From NCBI GenBank assembly GCA_946807835.1, contig OX327695.1, forward strand, positions 21,992,501 through 22,056,500: DNA of 64,000 nt, read 5' to 3'. Shown piece after piece: positions 10,972 through 22,941 of the stretch. Below the pieces are notes generated by a model, which did not search any database, had not been told where the DNA came from, and saw only the letters and a program-made list of their open reading frames with translations. Both the position numbers and the translations under genes were made by a program. Position 1 is the first letter of the stretch. Each line of letters starts with the position of its first letter. Source of the DNA: Ailanthus altissimus. Taxonomy: Eukaryota; Streptophyta; Magnoliopsida; Sapindales; Simaroubaceae.

Positions 10972-13900
10972 TTCCTCCCTCTGAGTTATAAAGCCTTTAT
11001 AATCAATTACCATCTCAATAAGATTAAGAAGGAGCTTCCAGAGCTATTGAACGAGATTCATGAATTCTATAAACAGAATTCCAAGAAAGCATAAAAAAAT
11101 GTCTTTATAGCTTTCGCTAAACAAAAGACTTAGAAAGAGACACAGGGATAACACAAGAAAGGCCCAAAGGTTGGATCTAAGAAGAAACCCTTCAAGAAGC
11201 CAATGCCTAAAGCTGAGAAGGCTAAGAAAAGTAAGACCAGTGAGAGTAAAGGAACTTGTTTTCATTGCGGAGTTAAAGGACACTAGAAGAGGAACTGCCT
11301 TCAGTATCTGAAAAGCCTTTAGAAAGCCTTAAGAAAGCCAAGGAAAAAGGTACAAACCAATGTTATGTGATTGAATTTGAATTAAGGTGTTGATTCAAAT
11401 AATCATTCTTAGATATTAGATTCAGCTACTACATCACATGTTTGTATGACTGTGTAGATCCTGCAGAATGGTTTTGAGCTTGCTAGAGATGAAGTCATTT
11501 TGAAGATGGCAAATAGAGCAAGAGTTACAGCATTAGCCATTGGAAACCATTCTATCATACTTCTGTCAAAACATGTTTTGTACTTAAATAAAGTATTGTA
11601 CTTTGAATAAGCAACAAAGGACATTATTTTCTATTTATGCCTTATGTAAAAGTTGTTATATAGTATAGTTTAATGAAAATGAATGTTTGTTACATTTTGG
11701 AATGTATTAGTTACAAAAGCCGTAAATACAAATGGTTTCTATATATTAGAGTCAAATGATTCAATCAATGCCATTACAAACAAGAGAACTCGAATGGAAT
11801 CAAATCCAAAAGTCTTGTGGCATCATAGACTTGGTCATATAGGAGAAAGAATGTTAAAACAACTTAGAGAAAGTGGGCTTTTAGGCATATTAGGTTGTGA
11901 ACCTTATCCAACTTGTGAATCTTGTCTCCAAAGTAAGATGACTAAATCTTCTTTCAAGATTAAAGGAGAAAGGGCTAAGAAACTTCTGAAGCCCATACAT
12001 ATAGATGTATGTAGACCTTTTAGTATTTTGGCTAGAGGTGCATTTGAATACTTCATTACCTTCACCAATAATATGTTATGGTACAAGTATTTGTATTTGA
12101 TAAAATACAGATTTGAATCTTTTGAAAAAATTTGAGAGTTTAAGAATGAAGTAGAGAAATAGACTAGAAAGAGCATTAAAATGATATGATCAAATCATAG
12201 AGGTGAATACTTGAGTACCTAGTTTTAGGCCCATTTGAGAAATAATGGTATAATCTCACAATTAATGCCTCTATATACTCCTTAGTTGAATAGAGTGTCT
12301 GAAAGGAGGAATCATACTCTATTGGATATGGTACAATTAATGGTGAGTTTTATAGACTTAACAGTCTCACTTTGGGTATATGCTTTGCAGATAGTAATAC
12401 ATATCTTAAACATAGTACTGTTAAAGTTCGTACAAAAGATACCATATGAGATATGGTATGCAAAATCCTCCAGTCTCAATTATATAAGGATTTAGGGTTG
12501 TCCAGCTTATGTTAAGATAGTCAAGACGGATAAGCTGAACATAAGGTCAGAGAAAGGTTAGTTCATAGGCTATCCTCAAGTTAATTTAAGATACTATTTT
12601 TATTTCTCGATTGATCAGAGATTATAATAAGTAGAAATGCCTGATTCCTTGAGAAAGAGCTCTTAGAGGAAAGAGGTATATGGAGGGAAATAGAGCTCAA
12701 GTAAGAGTTCCAAAAGCCTAAAATTGAAAGTACTGAAGCTAGATCATCCACTCAACAAACCTTAGTATCAAATACTATAGTTTTAGCACATAGGTCTTTT
12801 AGAGTATCCTGACCTCTAGAGAGGTATGGATTCCTACAGGAACAAGATTTTGAATGCTACCTAATCGGAGCTAGTGATTATGGTAATGATACCAGAAGCT
12901 ACGAGGAAGGTATCCTGGATAGGAATTTAGAAAAATGGCTAGAGGCAATGAATTCTAAGATAGAATCAATGTAAGCCAACCAAGTATAGACACTTGTTGA
13001 CTCGCTTAAAGGAATAGTCTCTATAAGCTATAAATAGATCTATAAGAAAAAAATTGGCTAGGATGGAAAAGTAGAGCCCTTTAAAGTACAGCTAGTTACG
13101 AAAGGTTATACTAAAAAACAAGGGTTAGACTATGAGGAAACATTTTTGCTCATGGCAATGATTAAGTCCATTCGAATTATAATAGCCATAGCAGTATACT
13201 ATAACTATGAGATTTGGCAGATGGATGTCAAAATGGCTTTCCTGAATGGTTTTATTAAGGAAAACATTTATATAAGACAACCATCAGGTTTTGTATCCTT
13301 ATCTAACCAAAACAAGGTATGCAAGTTACATTGATCTATTTATAGATTGAAGCAAGATTCTAGAAGTTGGAACATCCGGTTCGATGAGACAATTAAATCG
13401 TTTGGTTTTATCAAAAATTCGGATAAACCCTATGTATATAAATGCGTTAAGGATCATGCCATCACATTTCTCATACTGTATATGGATGACATACATTTGA
13501 TGGGAAACGATGTAAGCGTGATGACGGAAGTTAAAATTTGGTTATCCAAAACTTTCCCAATAAAAAACTTGAAGATGCGGCCTTTGTATTTGGGATATGC
13601 ATCTATAGAGATAGATGTAAGAGGATAATTGGATTGTCCTAAAGATTATACGTAGAATAAATGTTGTAAAGATTTAGCATAGAGAACTCTAAGAGAGGTC
13701 TCCTACCCTTTATAAAAGGTCTTCATCTTTCAAAAGATATGGGTCATTGATGAAGAGCAACAACGGATGCATGATATTCCTTTTACTTTGGCAGTAGGGA
13801 GCCTTATGTATACTATGCTACGTATAAGACCTAATATCGCATATGTTGTAAGTGTTAAAAGTAGATATCAGGCTAATCCTACAGAAAAACATTGGTCATG

Positions 13901-14460
13901 TGTTAAGGCGATCCTTAAGTACTTGAGAAGAACTTAAGATCTAGTTCTAAGTTATGAATGTTCAAAGTTAAATATTTAGGGATACTCAGATGCCAATTTT
14001 TAGTTAGACATTGATGATAGAAAGTCTACGTCAGTATATGTCTTTTTTGTGTAATAGAGGTGCTGTAAACTGGAAGAGTTCTAAGTAGTTGACTACAACA
14101 GACTCTACTATCGAAGCTGAATATATTGTTGCTTTAGTAGTAGCAAAAGAGGCATTTTGGATGCTAAAGTTCATATCCAAGCTATGAGTGGTTCTAAACA
14201 TGTGTTATCCAATAATCATGTTTTGTGACAATATTAAGGCTATTGCACAGGCTAAAAAACCAAAATCCCACAAAAGCTTTGGGCATGTTCAGTGCAAATA
14301 TCACATTTCTAGAGAAATCATTGACGTTGGAGGGTTATTAATTTAGAAGGTATCTTCGGAGAAGAATGTAGCTGATTCGCTTACTAAAGTGACGACACAG
14401 AAACAGCTAAACCTACATCATGAAAAGATGCATATGAGATACAATAGCGAATGGCTTTAA
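10972..14460 (+). pseudogene. C2 gag C-terminus and pol polyprotein, broken
   Basis: Domains appear in copia order: a zinc knuckle CFHCGVKGH with the next Trp codon a TAG at 11284; a protease-like ILDSATTSHVC (about 11412), where the expected DSG is DSA; the pre-integrase block LWHHRLGHIG and CESCLQSK (11817-11935); an integrase core remnant (IHIDV, 12000) and VSERRNHTLLDM (12295); RT with QMDVKMAFLNGF (about 13220) and an intact YMDD catalytic box (13479-13490); and RNase H with STIEAEY (about 14108) and DNIKAIAQA (14230). Numerous in-frame stops, most of them TAG, and a few frameshifts disable it. Readable islands lie at 11683-12135, 12286-12495, 13146-13334 and 13347-13628. Confidence 0.85.
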
Positions 14461-14464
14461 TATT

Positions 14465-14474
14465 AGTGGGAGTT
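14465..14474 (+). other. C2 polypurine tract
   Basis: AGTGGGAGTT lies directly before the TGTTGGTG start of the 3' LTR, the usual second-strand primer site of copia elements. Confidence 0.75.
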
Positions 14475-15287
14475 TGTTGGTGTAAGCCTTAAAACATATC
14501 TGTATTTTCGGTTTCAGAGACATGATATTATGTAATCAATGAAATAATTATTTCATTAAAGGAAGAGTTCTTTGTTCATATGTGTAATCGATTAGATAGA
14601 ATTATCAAACTTGCTCTCTAGGGAAGCAATAATATTTGGACAATAATACTGCATAGTAAGCACACTGAATACTTCCAAAAAGGATATCATGACATTATAT
14701 AAATTCGGATGACATAATGGTTATATCATTAAGGCATTAGGGTAGACTATTTATTAGAGAATCGATTGTTGAACGTGATTGTCAAATGATGAATCACATG
14801 GTATTGCATGTGGTCAATGATTCGTCATTTGATTTATCGTTTGGTCATATTAATGTATGATGTAGTCCTTCAACCTGAGACATTGTGATCGTAATGGTTT
14901 GGATGCATATGGTTCATATGATATATACAGACGAAGCTAGTCATGCTCTGGACAAAAGCGTACTTGGTCATTTGTTGTTCGTTCAAGGAAATGATTGGTT
15001 GTCAAGAAGGGATCCGTTGGCTTGAGTATAAAGGATGGGAGTTACCGCTGACTCTATTCATGAGTTTTAAGTAAACTAATGAGTTTACATGGGCCATAAA
15101 CAATGAAATTATCTTTGGGCTAAAAAATTTAAGACCTCAAGAGCCATAAATGAATTTTTGTGAAATTCTTGGGTAAACTTTTGTAATTTGTAAGAGGTTG
15201 GTTAGTATATAAACTAACCTAAAGCTTAAGTTAATAAGAGAAAAACATTCTTAGAAGATAAAACACAAAAATAGCTTTCATTTCAGA
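14475..15287 (+). repeat. C2 3' LTR, internally deleted and 3'-truncated
   Basis: It begins with TGTTGGTGTAAGCC and matches the 5' LTR with an internal deletion of about 600 bases at 15060. Similarity stops near 15283-15287, short of the expected LTR end, after which C1 pol sequence resumes. Confidence 0.75.
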
Positions 15288-15329
15288 GTATAGGGGTGTC
15301 TAACTAAGGTAAAGATCTATGATCTTTTT

Positions 15330-15738
15330 TTTAAAGAAAACAGATTCAAGAACTACTAGATAATATTTTATTAAGTATCCTAGTCACTCAAAAGGATATA
15401 GATTTTATTGTCTAATTTGTGACACTAGAGTTGTTGATTTGGCAAAAGTTTTAGAGTTGGATGTTATTAAAGTTATTCTCTTTTATTCCTATAAAGAGTA
15501 GAATCCACTGATATTGTTTCTTTACCATTGCCTGCTTTATATGTTAATCTTGAAGGTGCAATGTTTGATCATAGGATTCAGTAGGGAGTTAATACTATTA
15601 ACCTCCTTGCTACTAAAGAAACTCTTATTGTATATGAGATTCCTTTAACCAATGAGCCTACAAATGAGCTTTTTTTTGAAGTACAAGTGAGGAGATCATA
15701 CAGAACTAGAAAGACTGCTATTTTTAATGATTATTATA
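15330..15738 (+). pseudogene. C1 integrase C-terminal tail
   Basis: Broken frames read DSRTTR, SKGYRFYC (about 15396-15418) and RVVDLAKVLELDVI, then VRRSYRTRKTAIFNDYYI (15685-15740). The last piece is the linker between integrase and reverse transcriptase in copia polyproteins. The reading is interrupted at 15738 by the Mutator-like element and continues after it as YLKGIDDNIS. Confidence 0.65.
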
Positions 15739-16679
15739 TTTAAAAATATTACCATCAATACTTTTGAAAATCAACGTTAATGTCTAATTTTTTGTCAAAA
15801 TGGGCACAGATATCTAAACATTAGGAATGTTTTGTTAAGTTAAACAAATTACATGTCAATCAGTATAAAAAGACCATTTTGCCTATTACACATTAAACGA
15901 AATTGAAATGACATGACACTTACACAAATTTTAAAAATTTGACTTTTAAATATAATATATAATAAAAATTAAAATTCAATAATAATGAATATTTATAAAA
16001 TAATAAAAAATAAAATACAATTTTTAAAAAATAAATTAGAAAAATTAAAAACATTCAAAGGCTAAATGGGCGCCTGGTTTAGGCGGCTATTTTGGCCTCT
16101 AGTTGCAGCGGCTGCTTGGTTTAGGAGGCCATTTTGGCCTTTTGTTGCAGCGATCGCTGATTGCATTAGCAGCCAAAATGGCCGCTGCACCCGCGATCAT
16201 TTGGCCGCTGAACAAAGTAGCTAATATGGCTATTAATTCAAGTGACCATTTTGGACGCCTGAACAAAGCAGCCAATTTGATCGCCAATGCAAGTGGTCAT
16301 TTTGGCCAACTAGATTGACGACCAAACCAGACGACTATTTGGCTTCTGGTTTAAGCGGCCATTGTGGCTGCCTAAACTAGGCAGCTATTTGGCCATTAAA
16401 CCAAACTGCCATTTTGCCTACCTAGATTAACAACCATTATAGTTGCATGAACTAGGTGGCCAAATGACTATCGATGTAATCGACCATTTAGTTGGTTGTA
16501 TTATTTTTCTTTTTTAATTGTATTATATTATTATTGTTATAAATTTTAATGTTTAAAGTTTGAAAACACATAATTACCCTTAGATCTATTAATTTTAATG
16601 GCAAAGTACAGACGGTTTGACATTCGTGCATATTTCGTAAAACAATTGGGCAATAACATCGATTTTTGAAACTTGTAGT
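15739..16679. mobile_element. Mutator-like non-autonomous element with GC-rich core
   Basis: The element splits the C1 reading frame between DYYI and YLKG. It is flanked by perfect 9-base direct repeats ATTATTATA at 15730-15738 and 16680-16688. The ends form inverted repeats: ACTTTTGAAAATCAACGTTA near 15760 pairs, with mismatches, with the complement of a segment at 16645-16675. A 9-bp duplication with long degenerate terminal inverted repeats is the mark of Mutator-like elements. There is no transposase ORF. The two overlapping ORFs at 16099-16318 lie inside a GC-rich repeat and are not credible as genes. Confidence 0.75.
16060..16490. repeat. GC-rich degenerate minisatellite inside the Mutator-like element
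   Basis: About a dozen irregular copies of a motif built on GGCCATTTTGGCC, TTTGGCCGCTG and CTGGTTTAGGCGGCC occur here, some inverted, so the tract can fold on itself. It is sharply GC-richer than its surroundings. A related patch occurs at about 25390-25490. Confidence 0.7.
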
Positions 16680-16688
16680 ATTATTATA

Positions 16689-18330
16689 ATTAGGCCATAC
16701 CTCAAGGGCATTGATGATAATATCTCTTATATTTATCTTGAAATGGGAAAGTATGAAATTAGAAAGAAAAAAAAGTGGATCCAACAACTTATTGTGAAGC
16801 TTTTTTTAGTGATCAAACAAGTGAATGATTACTTGCTGTGAGAGATGAGATGCAGTTTATATCTAAAAATGATGTTTTGGAACTTGTGAATTTTTTCAAA
16901 GAATATAAACCCATAAAGTGTAAATGGGTATTCAAGACCAAGAGAGACAACAAAGAAAATATTGAAAGATTTAATGCCCGATTAATTTCAAAAAGATATA
17001 CACAATGAGAAGGCATTAGTTTCACAGAGGCTTTTTCACTAATTTCCACCAAAGACTTCTTTAGGTTAATTATAGCATTGGTAGCTCATTTCAATTTAGA
17101 GCTTCACATGTCAAGATAGCTTTTCTTAATCAAGATGGGAGCTAAAAGATCTACATGTCTCAAATTGAAGGATTTAAAGAAAATGAAAAAGAAAACATGG
17201 TATGTAGATTGAAAAGGTTTATTTATTATCTCAAGCAAGCTTTTTGCCAATGGCACTTGAAATTTGACAAAGTGGTGACCTTTTCTTGTTTTGTAGGAAA
17301 CAAGTTTGATCAGTGCATAATCATGAACACTAATGAGAGTAAGTTTATTTTTATAGTACTCTATGTTGATAATTTCCTGCTTGCTAGTAGAGATGTAAAT
17401 CTCTTTAATGATAGCAAACATTTTTTTCTCCTAAATTTGACACGAAAAATCTCGATGAAGCATATTTTGTTTTGGGCATTAAGATTCATCATGACAGATC
17501 TCGAAACATCTTAGGATTATTTCAAAGAGCCTTATTAATTATATTCTTAAAAGGTTCAATATACAAACATGCAAAGCATGTAAGGTAACTATTGTGAAAG
17601 GAGATAAACTTAGTAACGGACAATGTCTTAAGAATAATTTGGAAAATGAAGCCATAAAGACTATTCTTTTATGTTAGTGTAGTTGGTAGTCTAACATATG
17701 CACAAGTATGTAAGAGACTTAATATTGCCTTTATAATTAATGTTCCCGATAAATATTTGTCAAACCACTATTGGCATGATCATTGGGTTATTGCAAAGAA
17801 AGTTATGTGATTTGTGTAAAGAATGAAGGACTTTATGATTGTGTAAATGAGGGTTGATAATTTTGAGGTAATTGGATACTCAGACTCTGATTTTAGTAAT
17901 TGTTTATATGATCACAATTTTCCATGAAGCCATTTCATGGAAAATTGTTAAGCAGAGCCTTGCATCCTCGACCATGTATGTTGTATTTGTAGCTTGTTAT
18001 GGTAAATCTTCTCAAGCTATTTAGCTAATAAATATAATCTTAGAGCTATAAATTATTGATTCCATCTCTCAACCCATTGTGATTTATTGTGATAATAATG
18101 AAGCTTTATTCTATTCCAGAAACAATAAGATTAGTAACGGTTCTAAAAATATGAAAATTAAGTATCTCACAGTTAAAGACTTAGTAAAGAAAGTAGTTAT
18201 TATGATTGAGCATATAAGAATTAAGTCCATGTTAGCTAATTCTTAACCAAAGATTTAAGAAAACCTATTATAGGTTTTAAAGAACATGTGAATATGGATG
18301 TCATTGAATCTTTTGATTCTTTAGTTTAGT
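16689..18330 (+). pseudogene. C1 reverse transcriptase and RNase H remnant
   Basis: The frame resumes as YLKGIDDNIS and then, after a shift, DPTTYCEAFF (about 16775). RT landmarks follow: CKWVFKTKRDN (about 16918), RLKRFIYYLKQAFCQWH (about 17203) and the catalytic region LYVDN at 17359-17373, where the second Asp of YVDD is Asn. RNase H is faint (SDSDFSN about 17882; MKIKYLTVKDLVKK about 18151-18192). The loss of the second active-site Asp alone would abolish reverse transcription. The longest surviving frame is 17155-17514. The fragment leads into a polypurine tract at about 18328. Confidence 0.75.
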
Positions 18331-18338
18331 GGGAGTTT
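18328..18338 (+). other. C1 polypurine tract
   Basis: AGTGGGAGTTT precedes the 3' LTR start, the same form as in C2 and C3. Confidence 0.7.
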
Positions 18339-19354
18339 ATATACATTCCTTTACTTTAATTATTATGTCATACAAACATTGCTCACTATTGTTATGCATT
18401 TTACAAAGTTAAATTCATTATGATGATCATCATTATTGTTGTATATTATATATTTTGAATTAAATATACAATATGATATCTTAAGATATTGTGCCTTAAG
18501 AATTATAGTTCTATACTATTGGACGTCATATATGACAGCAACTTTTGAGATTTTATGCTAAAATGACATTGATTTCGTACTATACTATTGGGTTTATGAT
18601 CCATATCAATATGATTATTATTATTTGTGATATGAATGGTCATATGTGGTTGAGATTAACACATAGATTATCATAGTTAAATATTAAAATCATATTGGAC
18701 TGGATAAATTTTTCAAAATACTATTTATGGATTATCATTTCTTTTAAAAGGTATGGTCACACAAAACATAATTTTTTTGTTATTAACCCGAGAGTCTTAT
18801 TTTCAAAATTGAATTTAATAAATACTAAAAAAATTAATTAATATTAGCCCAAGTGAAAATATTTTATTAAATGTGGACTAACATTAATTGAATTTTTTAT
18901 TTTATAAAAAGGGGTTAATAGATAGTCCTTTATTAATTAGTCCAATATGTTTAATAATAACTTTTGAATTAGGCTATAGTATCATTTGTGTAAAAACTCA
19001 ATTAAGTGATAAGTATAGGCTTTTGGATTTCATTAAAGTTCGTTATGAGAGGACTCAGTGTAGAAATCTTAATTTTATGTACAAAAATTAGGTCTATTCT
19101 CTAACTTAGACTCAACAATTGAGAATAGTACGTTCTTTCTCATTAAAAACCACTAATTGTCAATCTAGGTCACAAATAGAAAGATTAACTTTTAATCTAT
19201 TGCAACGATTAATCAATTAACGGTAATAGCTTAAATAGGTATATATTTTTATAGCTTATTTTTTTTAATTATTATGTCTTTTTATTCATATATGATATTA
19301 ATGTATAATTATTTAATTTTATAATATTATAAATATTAATTAGATTAATATCAA
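18339..19354 (+). repeat. C1 3' LTR
   Basis: The LTR starts directly after the polypurine tract with TATATACATTCC and ends near TTAATATCA, matching the end of the 5' LTR at 4331. It gives the uninterrupted form of the site where the foldback element at 3011-3871 entered. Confidence 0.75.
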
Positions 19355-19440
19355 CACTCCATTCTCTCATTGGAAACGCATAAAAGGATATGAAACACCT
19401 TGTCATTGAGTTTATTAATTATATATATATAGATCAAATT

Positions 19441-19549
19441 TAATGAGGTGGGCAACGGGCACTGTTTGACATTGTTTTAATAGTATTGCACAGTATCAAA
19501 CAGTGCCCCATCACCAATCAACTAGTGGTTGACGTCGCCCACCTCATTA
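19441..19549. mobile_element. Small hairpin MITE-like element
   Basis: The outer arms TAATGAGGTGGGC (19441) and GCCCACCTCATTA (19537-19549) are perfect inverted repeats. An inner stem GGGCACTGTTTGA (19457) pairs with TCAAACAGTGCCC (19496-19508). One arm carries an extra ~30 bases. It sits in TA-rich DNA (ATATATATA on the left, TATATATGTATA on the right). No coding capacity. The class of transposon is not determined. Confidence 0.6.
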
Positions 19550-20012
19550 GCTATTATATATGTATATATATTTGTTTTGTTTTGTGATTAATGAATAGAA
19601 ATTCGTCTAAAATTAATTAAGAGCTTACTTTTTTTTTAATTTAATGTTGAGAGTGTTTTAATTTAACTTCATAAAATTATATTTTATTTTGTAAAGTCTG
19701 AATGAATTCAAATTATCTAATTAAAAATATTGATACTTATTAAATATATTGACATCTTTACCAAATATTAAATATATACTTATTAAATATATTTCACTAA
19801 TATTTTGTGTTAGTTATAAATGGTGAAAATTTATTTTTAATTATTTTATCTTTTTACCAACTTCTAACTTTATGTTACTAAAAATATTAGATAAAAGATG
19901 GGATTAGGAGAGAATCTTCATCGGTTTATTATCATTTAACTTAAAAAAAATTTAAGAGTACAAATATAAGGTATTTATTATATCATCATATGTAACCCTG
20001 TAAGAATATTGA

Positions 20013-20028
20013 ACAACCCTACCTCCCT
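20013..20028. repeat. Target-site duplication of the LINE, left copy
   Basis: ACAACCCTACCTCCCT here matches ACAACCCTACCTCTCT at 23241-23256 with one mismatch. The pair brackets the LINE exactly, at its poly(A) end and its truncated 5' end. Confidence 0.85.
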
Positions 20029-20073
20029 CTTTTTTTTTTTTTTTTTGATAATAATAAGGTTGTGAAATTTAAC

Positions 20074-22941
20074 TCAAGTGGAGGAAAAATCCTCAAATAC
20101 AAAACGATTACATTGTGTTGGGACTTTACCCAACCAAATAGTATCAGAAACTATGTTTAGAGTAAGGTGTGCTAGTTCATGCGCCACTTTATTAGTGGAC
20201 CGATGTGAATACCTGAAAGAGCAGAAGTTAAAGCATGACGAGATCGTTCTGATGTCATGAAGAACCAAACCAAGTTCTGAGAAAGAGTGAGTGTGGTTGT
20301 TGATGTCAGAAATAATGCCTGCTGCATCAGATTCAACCTCAATAGCTGATAAGCCCAGTGTTCTAGCTAGGTTAAGACCTCGAAGAATTGCCAATGCTTC
20401 TAAAATGTCCACTGAGGGCTTTGCCTTAAGTGGAGAGGATGAAGAGGCAAGTACCGCTCCATAGCTATCACGCAAGACCGCCCCTAACCCAGCCTTGAGG
20501 TGCTTAGGAGATAGACTGGCATCAGTGTTGAGTTTTATAAAACCCAGTCTTGGGGCTAGCCAACTACAACTCGAATTACTAGTGGTATCAACTTTGTCTG
20601 TGCAACAAGATACGAACTCGTACCAATAGCTTTTAGCCCAATTAAGAACATCATCCACCAATATCACTTTCTTCTCTGTGACTAATTTGTTTCTGATATA
20701 CCATAATCTCCAAAACATAATTAATAGTATCTCAAGATCCATAACCGCTAAGCTCATTTTGCATTTCATTAGGAGATCCAAAAAAGTAGTATTATGGTAA
20801 ATATTTATACCATGCAAAAATGGACAAGCTTGGCGTACCTTTCTTAGTGCATCACATAACCATACTGCATGAATAGAGTTTTCAGCACCTTTAGCACAGC
20901 GGTTACAAGACTCATCAATCGGCACATGGTGCCTCTTAAGATTTGCAAAGGTAGGGATCCAACCATGGGTAATTCTCCAAACAAAATGCTTTATTTTGGT
21001 TGGAATCTTCAACCTCCACATGTATTGCCACCAGGTTCTAGAATCAACATTATTGTTGCTGGACGAAGCTTGGTCAACAGTATGAGATAGATGGTACCCA
21101 CTTTTAATAGTATACTGCCCTAACCTGTCAAAATGCCACGTAAATGAGTCTGGTTGTTCCCAACATCGAGAGCGAGGGATACTGAGGATTAAGTCACTTT
21201 CTTCAGGAGGAAAGTTGTCCCGGACCAGTTCAGAGTTCCATGCCCCAACAGGTGTAAGTAACTCAGCAACTAGTGAATGCTCTGGCAGTTTGTGGGGGAA
21301 AGAGGGTTTAAAGGATAATGGTCGAGGGAGCCATTGGTCATAATAGATTGATACAGCTGTTCCAACACCAATACGCCAGCGTAGTCCCTTCTTTAGCAAG
21401 TCTCTACCCCAAAGAATACTTTTCCAGACCTGTGAATCAGATTGTCTAGATTGTACCTGCAAGAGCGAAGAGTTAGGAAAATAAAGGCTTCGAAGAGTTT
21501 TGGCCACTAAAGAGTTTGGGAAGGCGATCACTCTCCATCCTTGCTTAGCGAGGATTGCTTGGTTAAAGGAAGCTAGGTCTCTAAAACCCATGCCTCCATC
21601 CCTCTTGTGGTGGCACAACACATCCCACGAACACCAATGAATTTTCTTTGAGCACGCATCACCGCCCCAAAAAAATCTTGCACAGAGCCTACGAATCTCA
21701 TTAACTAGGCTTTCTGGAAGTCTAAACAGGTTCATGATATAGGTCGGGATGGCTTGGATAACTGCTTTGATAAGGATCTCCCGACCCCCAGCTGAAAAAA
21801 GATGTCTCTTCCAACCTTTCAGTTTACTCCACACTTTGTCTTTAATAGCAGCAAATAGGTTCTGTTTATTTTTGCTAGTAATGCAAGGGAGCCCCAGGTA
21901 TTTACTGTGGTGGGGGACTTGGGTCACCCCCAAGCAAAGGGTGAGCTGGGCAGCAACCGCCCCTGATATAGACTTACCAAAGCAAACTGCAGACTTCTGG
22001 TTATTGATCAGTTGTCCAGAAGCATGCTCATAAGAACTCAAAATGGCTTTTATCGAGATGCAATTGTCCAAGGAGGCCCTAGTAAATAAGAGGCTATCGT
22101 CAGCAAAAAGTAGGTGGGAGATTGTGGGCCCTTGATTCCCCAATTTCAGCCCCTGTATATCACCTCGTTGTTCTGAGAACTTTAGGCGGGAGGAAAGACC
22201 TTCAGCACAAATAAGGAACAGGAATGGAGATAGAGGATCACCTTGGCGAAGGCCTCTTGAGGGGTATATAGAGCCATGAGTAGTGCCATTAATAATGATA
22301 GAGTATGATACTGATGAGATACACTGATAAATCATCCGACACCAATTGTCAGAGAAACCCAATCTCCCCATCATTGCAAGCAAGAAATCTCATTCTACCC
22401 GATCATAAGCCTTTGACATGTCTAGTTTCAAGGCCAAAAAATTCCCCGCTGAAAATTTATTACGTTTGAGGGCGTGGAGGCACTCAAATCCGATTATAGC
22501 ATTGTCGGTGATTAGACGCCCTGGTATGAAAGCACTTTGGGACTCGGAAATCAAACTCTCCATGACTCCTCGTAGTCTGTTGGCTAAAATCTTAGCAACA
22601 ATTTTGTATAGGACATTACACAGGCTTATCGGGCGAAAATCCGAGCAAACTTTGGGATCACCAACTTTCGGGATAAGGGTAATGAGGGTGTCATTTACCG
22701 TTCTGAGGTCGTCCCCATTGTTAAGAGAACCCAGGCACACACGACAAATGTCAGCTCCAACAATGTCCCAGAATTTTTGGAAGAATAAGGCTGGCATACC
22801 ATCAATACCAGGGGCTTTAGTAGGATGCATCTGAAACACTGCCTTGTGGACTTCTTCCTCCCGGAATGGGGAGTCTAAACATTGGAGTTGCTGCACAGAT
22901 AATCTTCGCAGTCTGTTCCAGGTCTGCGCACCAGATTCCAT
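20074..22941 (-). pseudogene. LINE ORF2: reverse transcriptase - zf-RVT - RNase H, one in-frame stop
   Basis: Read on the minus strand, a single frame of about 956 codons runs from 22941 to 20074 with just one stop, TGA at 22392-22390, replacing the tryptophan usual in the KAYDRVEW motif. Landmarks in order: [54 protein letters not shown], then GLRQGDPLSPFLFL and the catalytic FADDSLLF (intact). A zf-RVT region follows (WRLKIPTKIKHFVWR, then C..C and H..C around ESCNRCAKG), and a type-I RNase H (LNTDASLSP, LEALAILRGL, VESDAAG). The enzyme would copy its own RNA into target DNA in the nucleus. The single stop and the missing 5' end make it inactive. Confidence 0.85.

Larger units (their letters stand above)
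6722..15287 (+). mobile_element. Ty1/copia element C2, nested in C1
   Basis: C2 consists of a 5' LTR (6722 to about 8290), a long leader, gag (10480-10971 and onward), protease, integrase, RT and RNase H remnants (to about 14460), a polypurine tract (14465-14474) and a truncated 3' LTR (14475-15287). The LTRs share GGTG-AAGC-TTAAAA at their starts and AGGTTGGTTAGTATATAAAC near 8080 and 15188. Flanking sequence on both sides belongs to C1 gag-pol, so C2 is the younger insertion. It carries many stop codons and is inactive. Confidence 0.85.
2964..19354 (+). mobile_element. Ty1/copia element C1, degenerate and multiply interrupted
   Basis: C1 consists of a truncated 5' LTR (2964-3010 and 3881-4331), a primer-binding site (4338), gag remnants (6050-6716), integrase-tail, reverse transcriptase and RNase H remnants (15330-18330), a polypurine tract (about 18328-18338) and a 3' LTR (18339-19354). 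The order gag-integrase-RT-RNase H is that of Ty1/copia. Three later insertions interrupt it: a foldback element at 3011-3871, copia C2 at 6722-15287 and a Mutator-like element at 15739-16679. The protease and most of the integrase are missing across the C2 junction, so C1 lost sequence there. The first ~520 bases of the 5' LTR are also gone. Confidence 0.8.

Noticed and set aside
16099..16318. Overlapping plus and minus ORFs (62 and 71 codons)
   Set aside because: Both run through the GC-rich palindromic minisatellite; open frames there follow from lack of T/A and not from coding.
20078..22834. Plus-strand ORFs opposite the LINE (20078, 20869, 21749, 22418)
   Set aside because: Antisense shadows of the LINE RT and RNase H frame.
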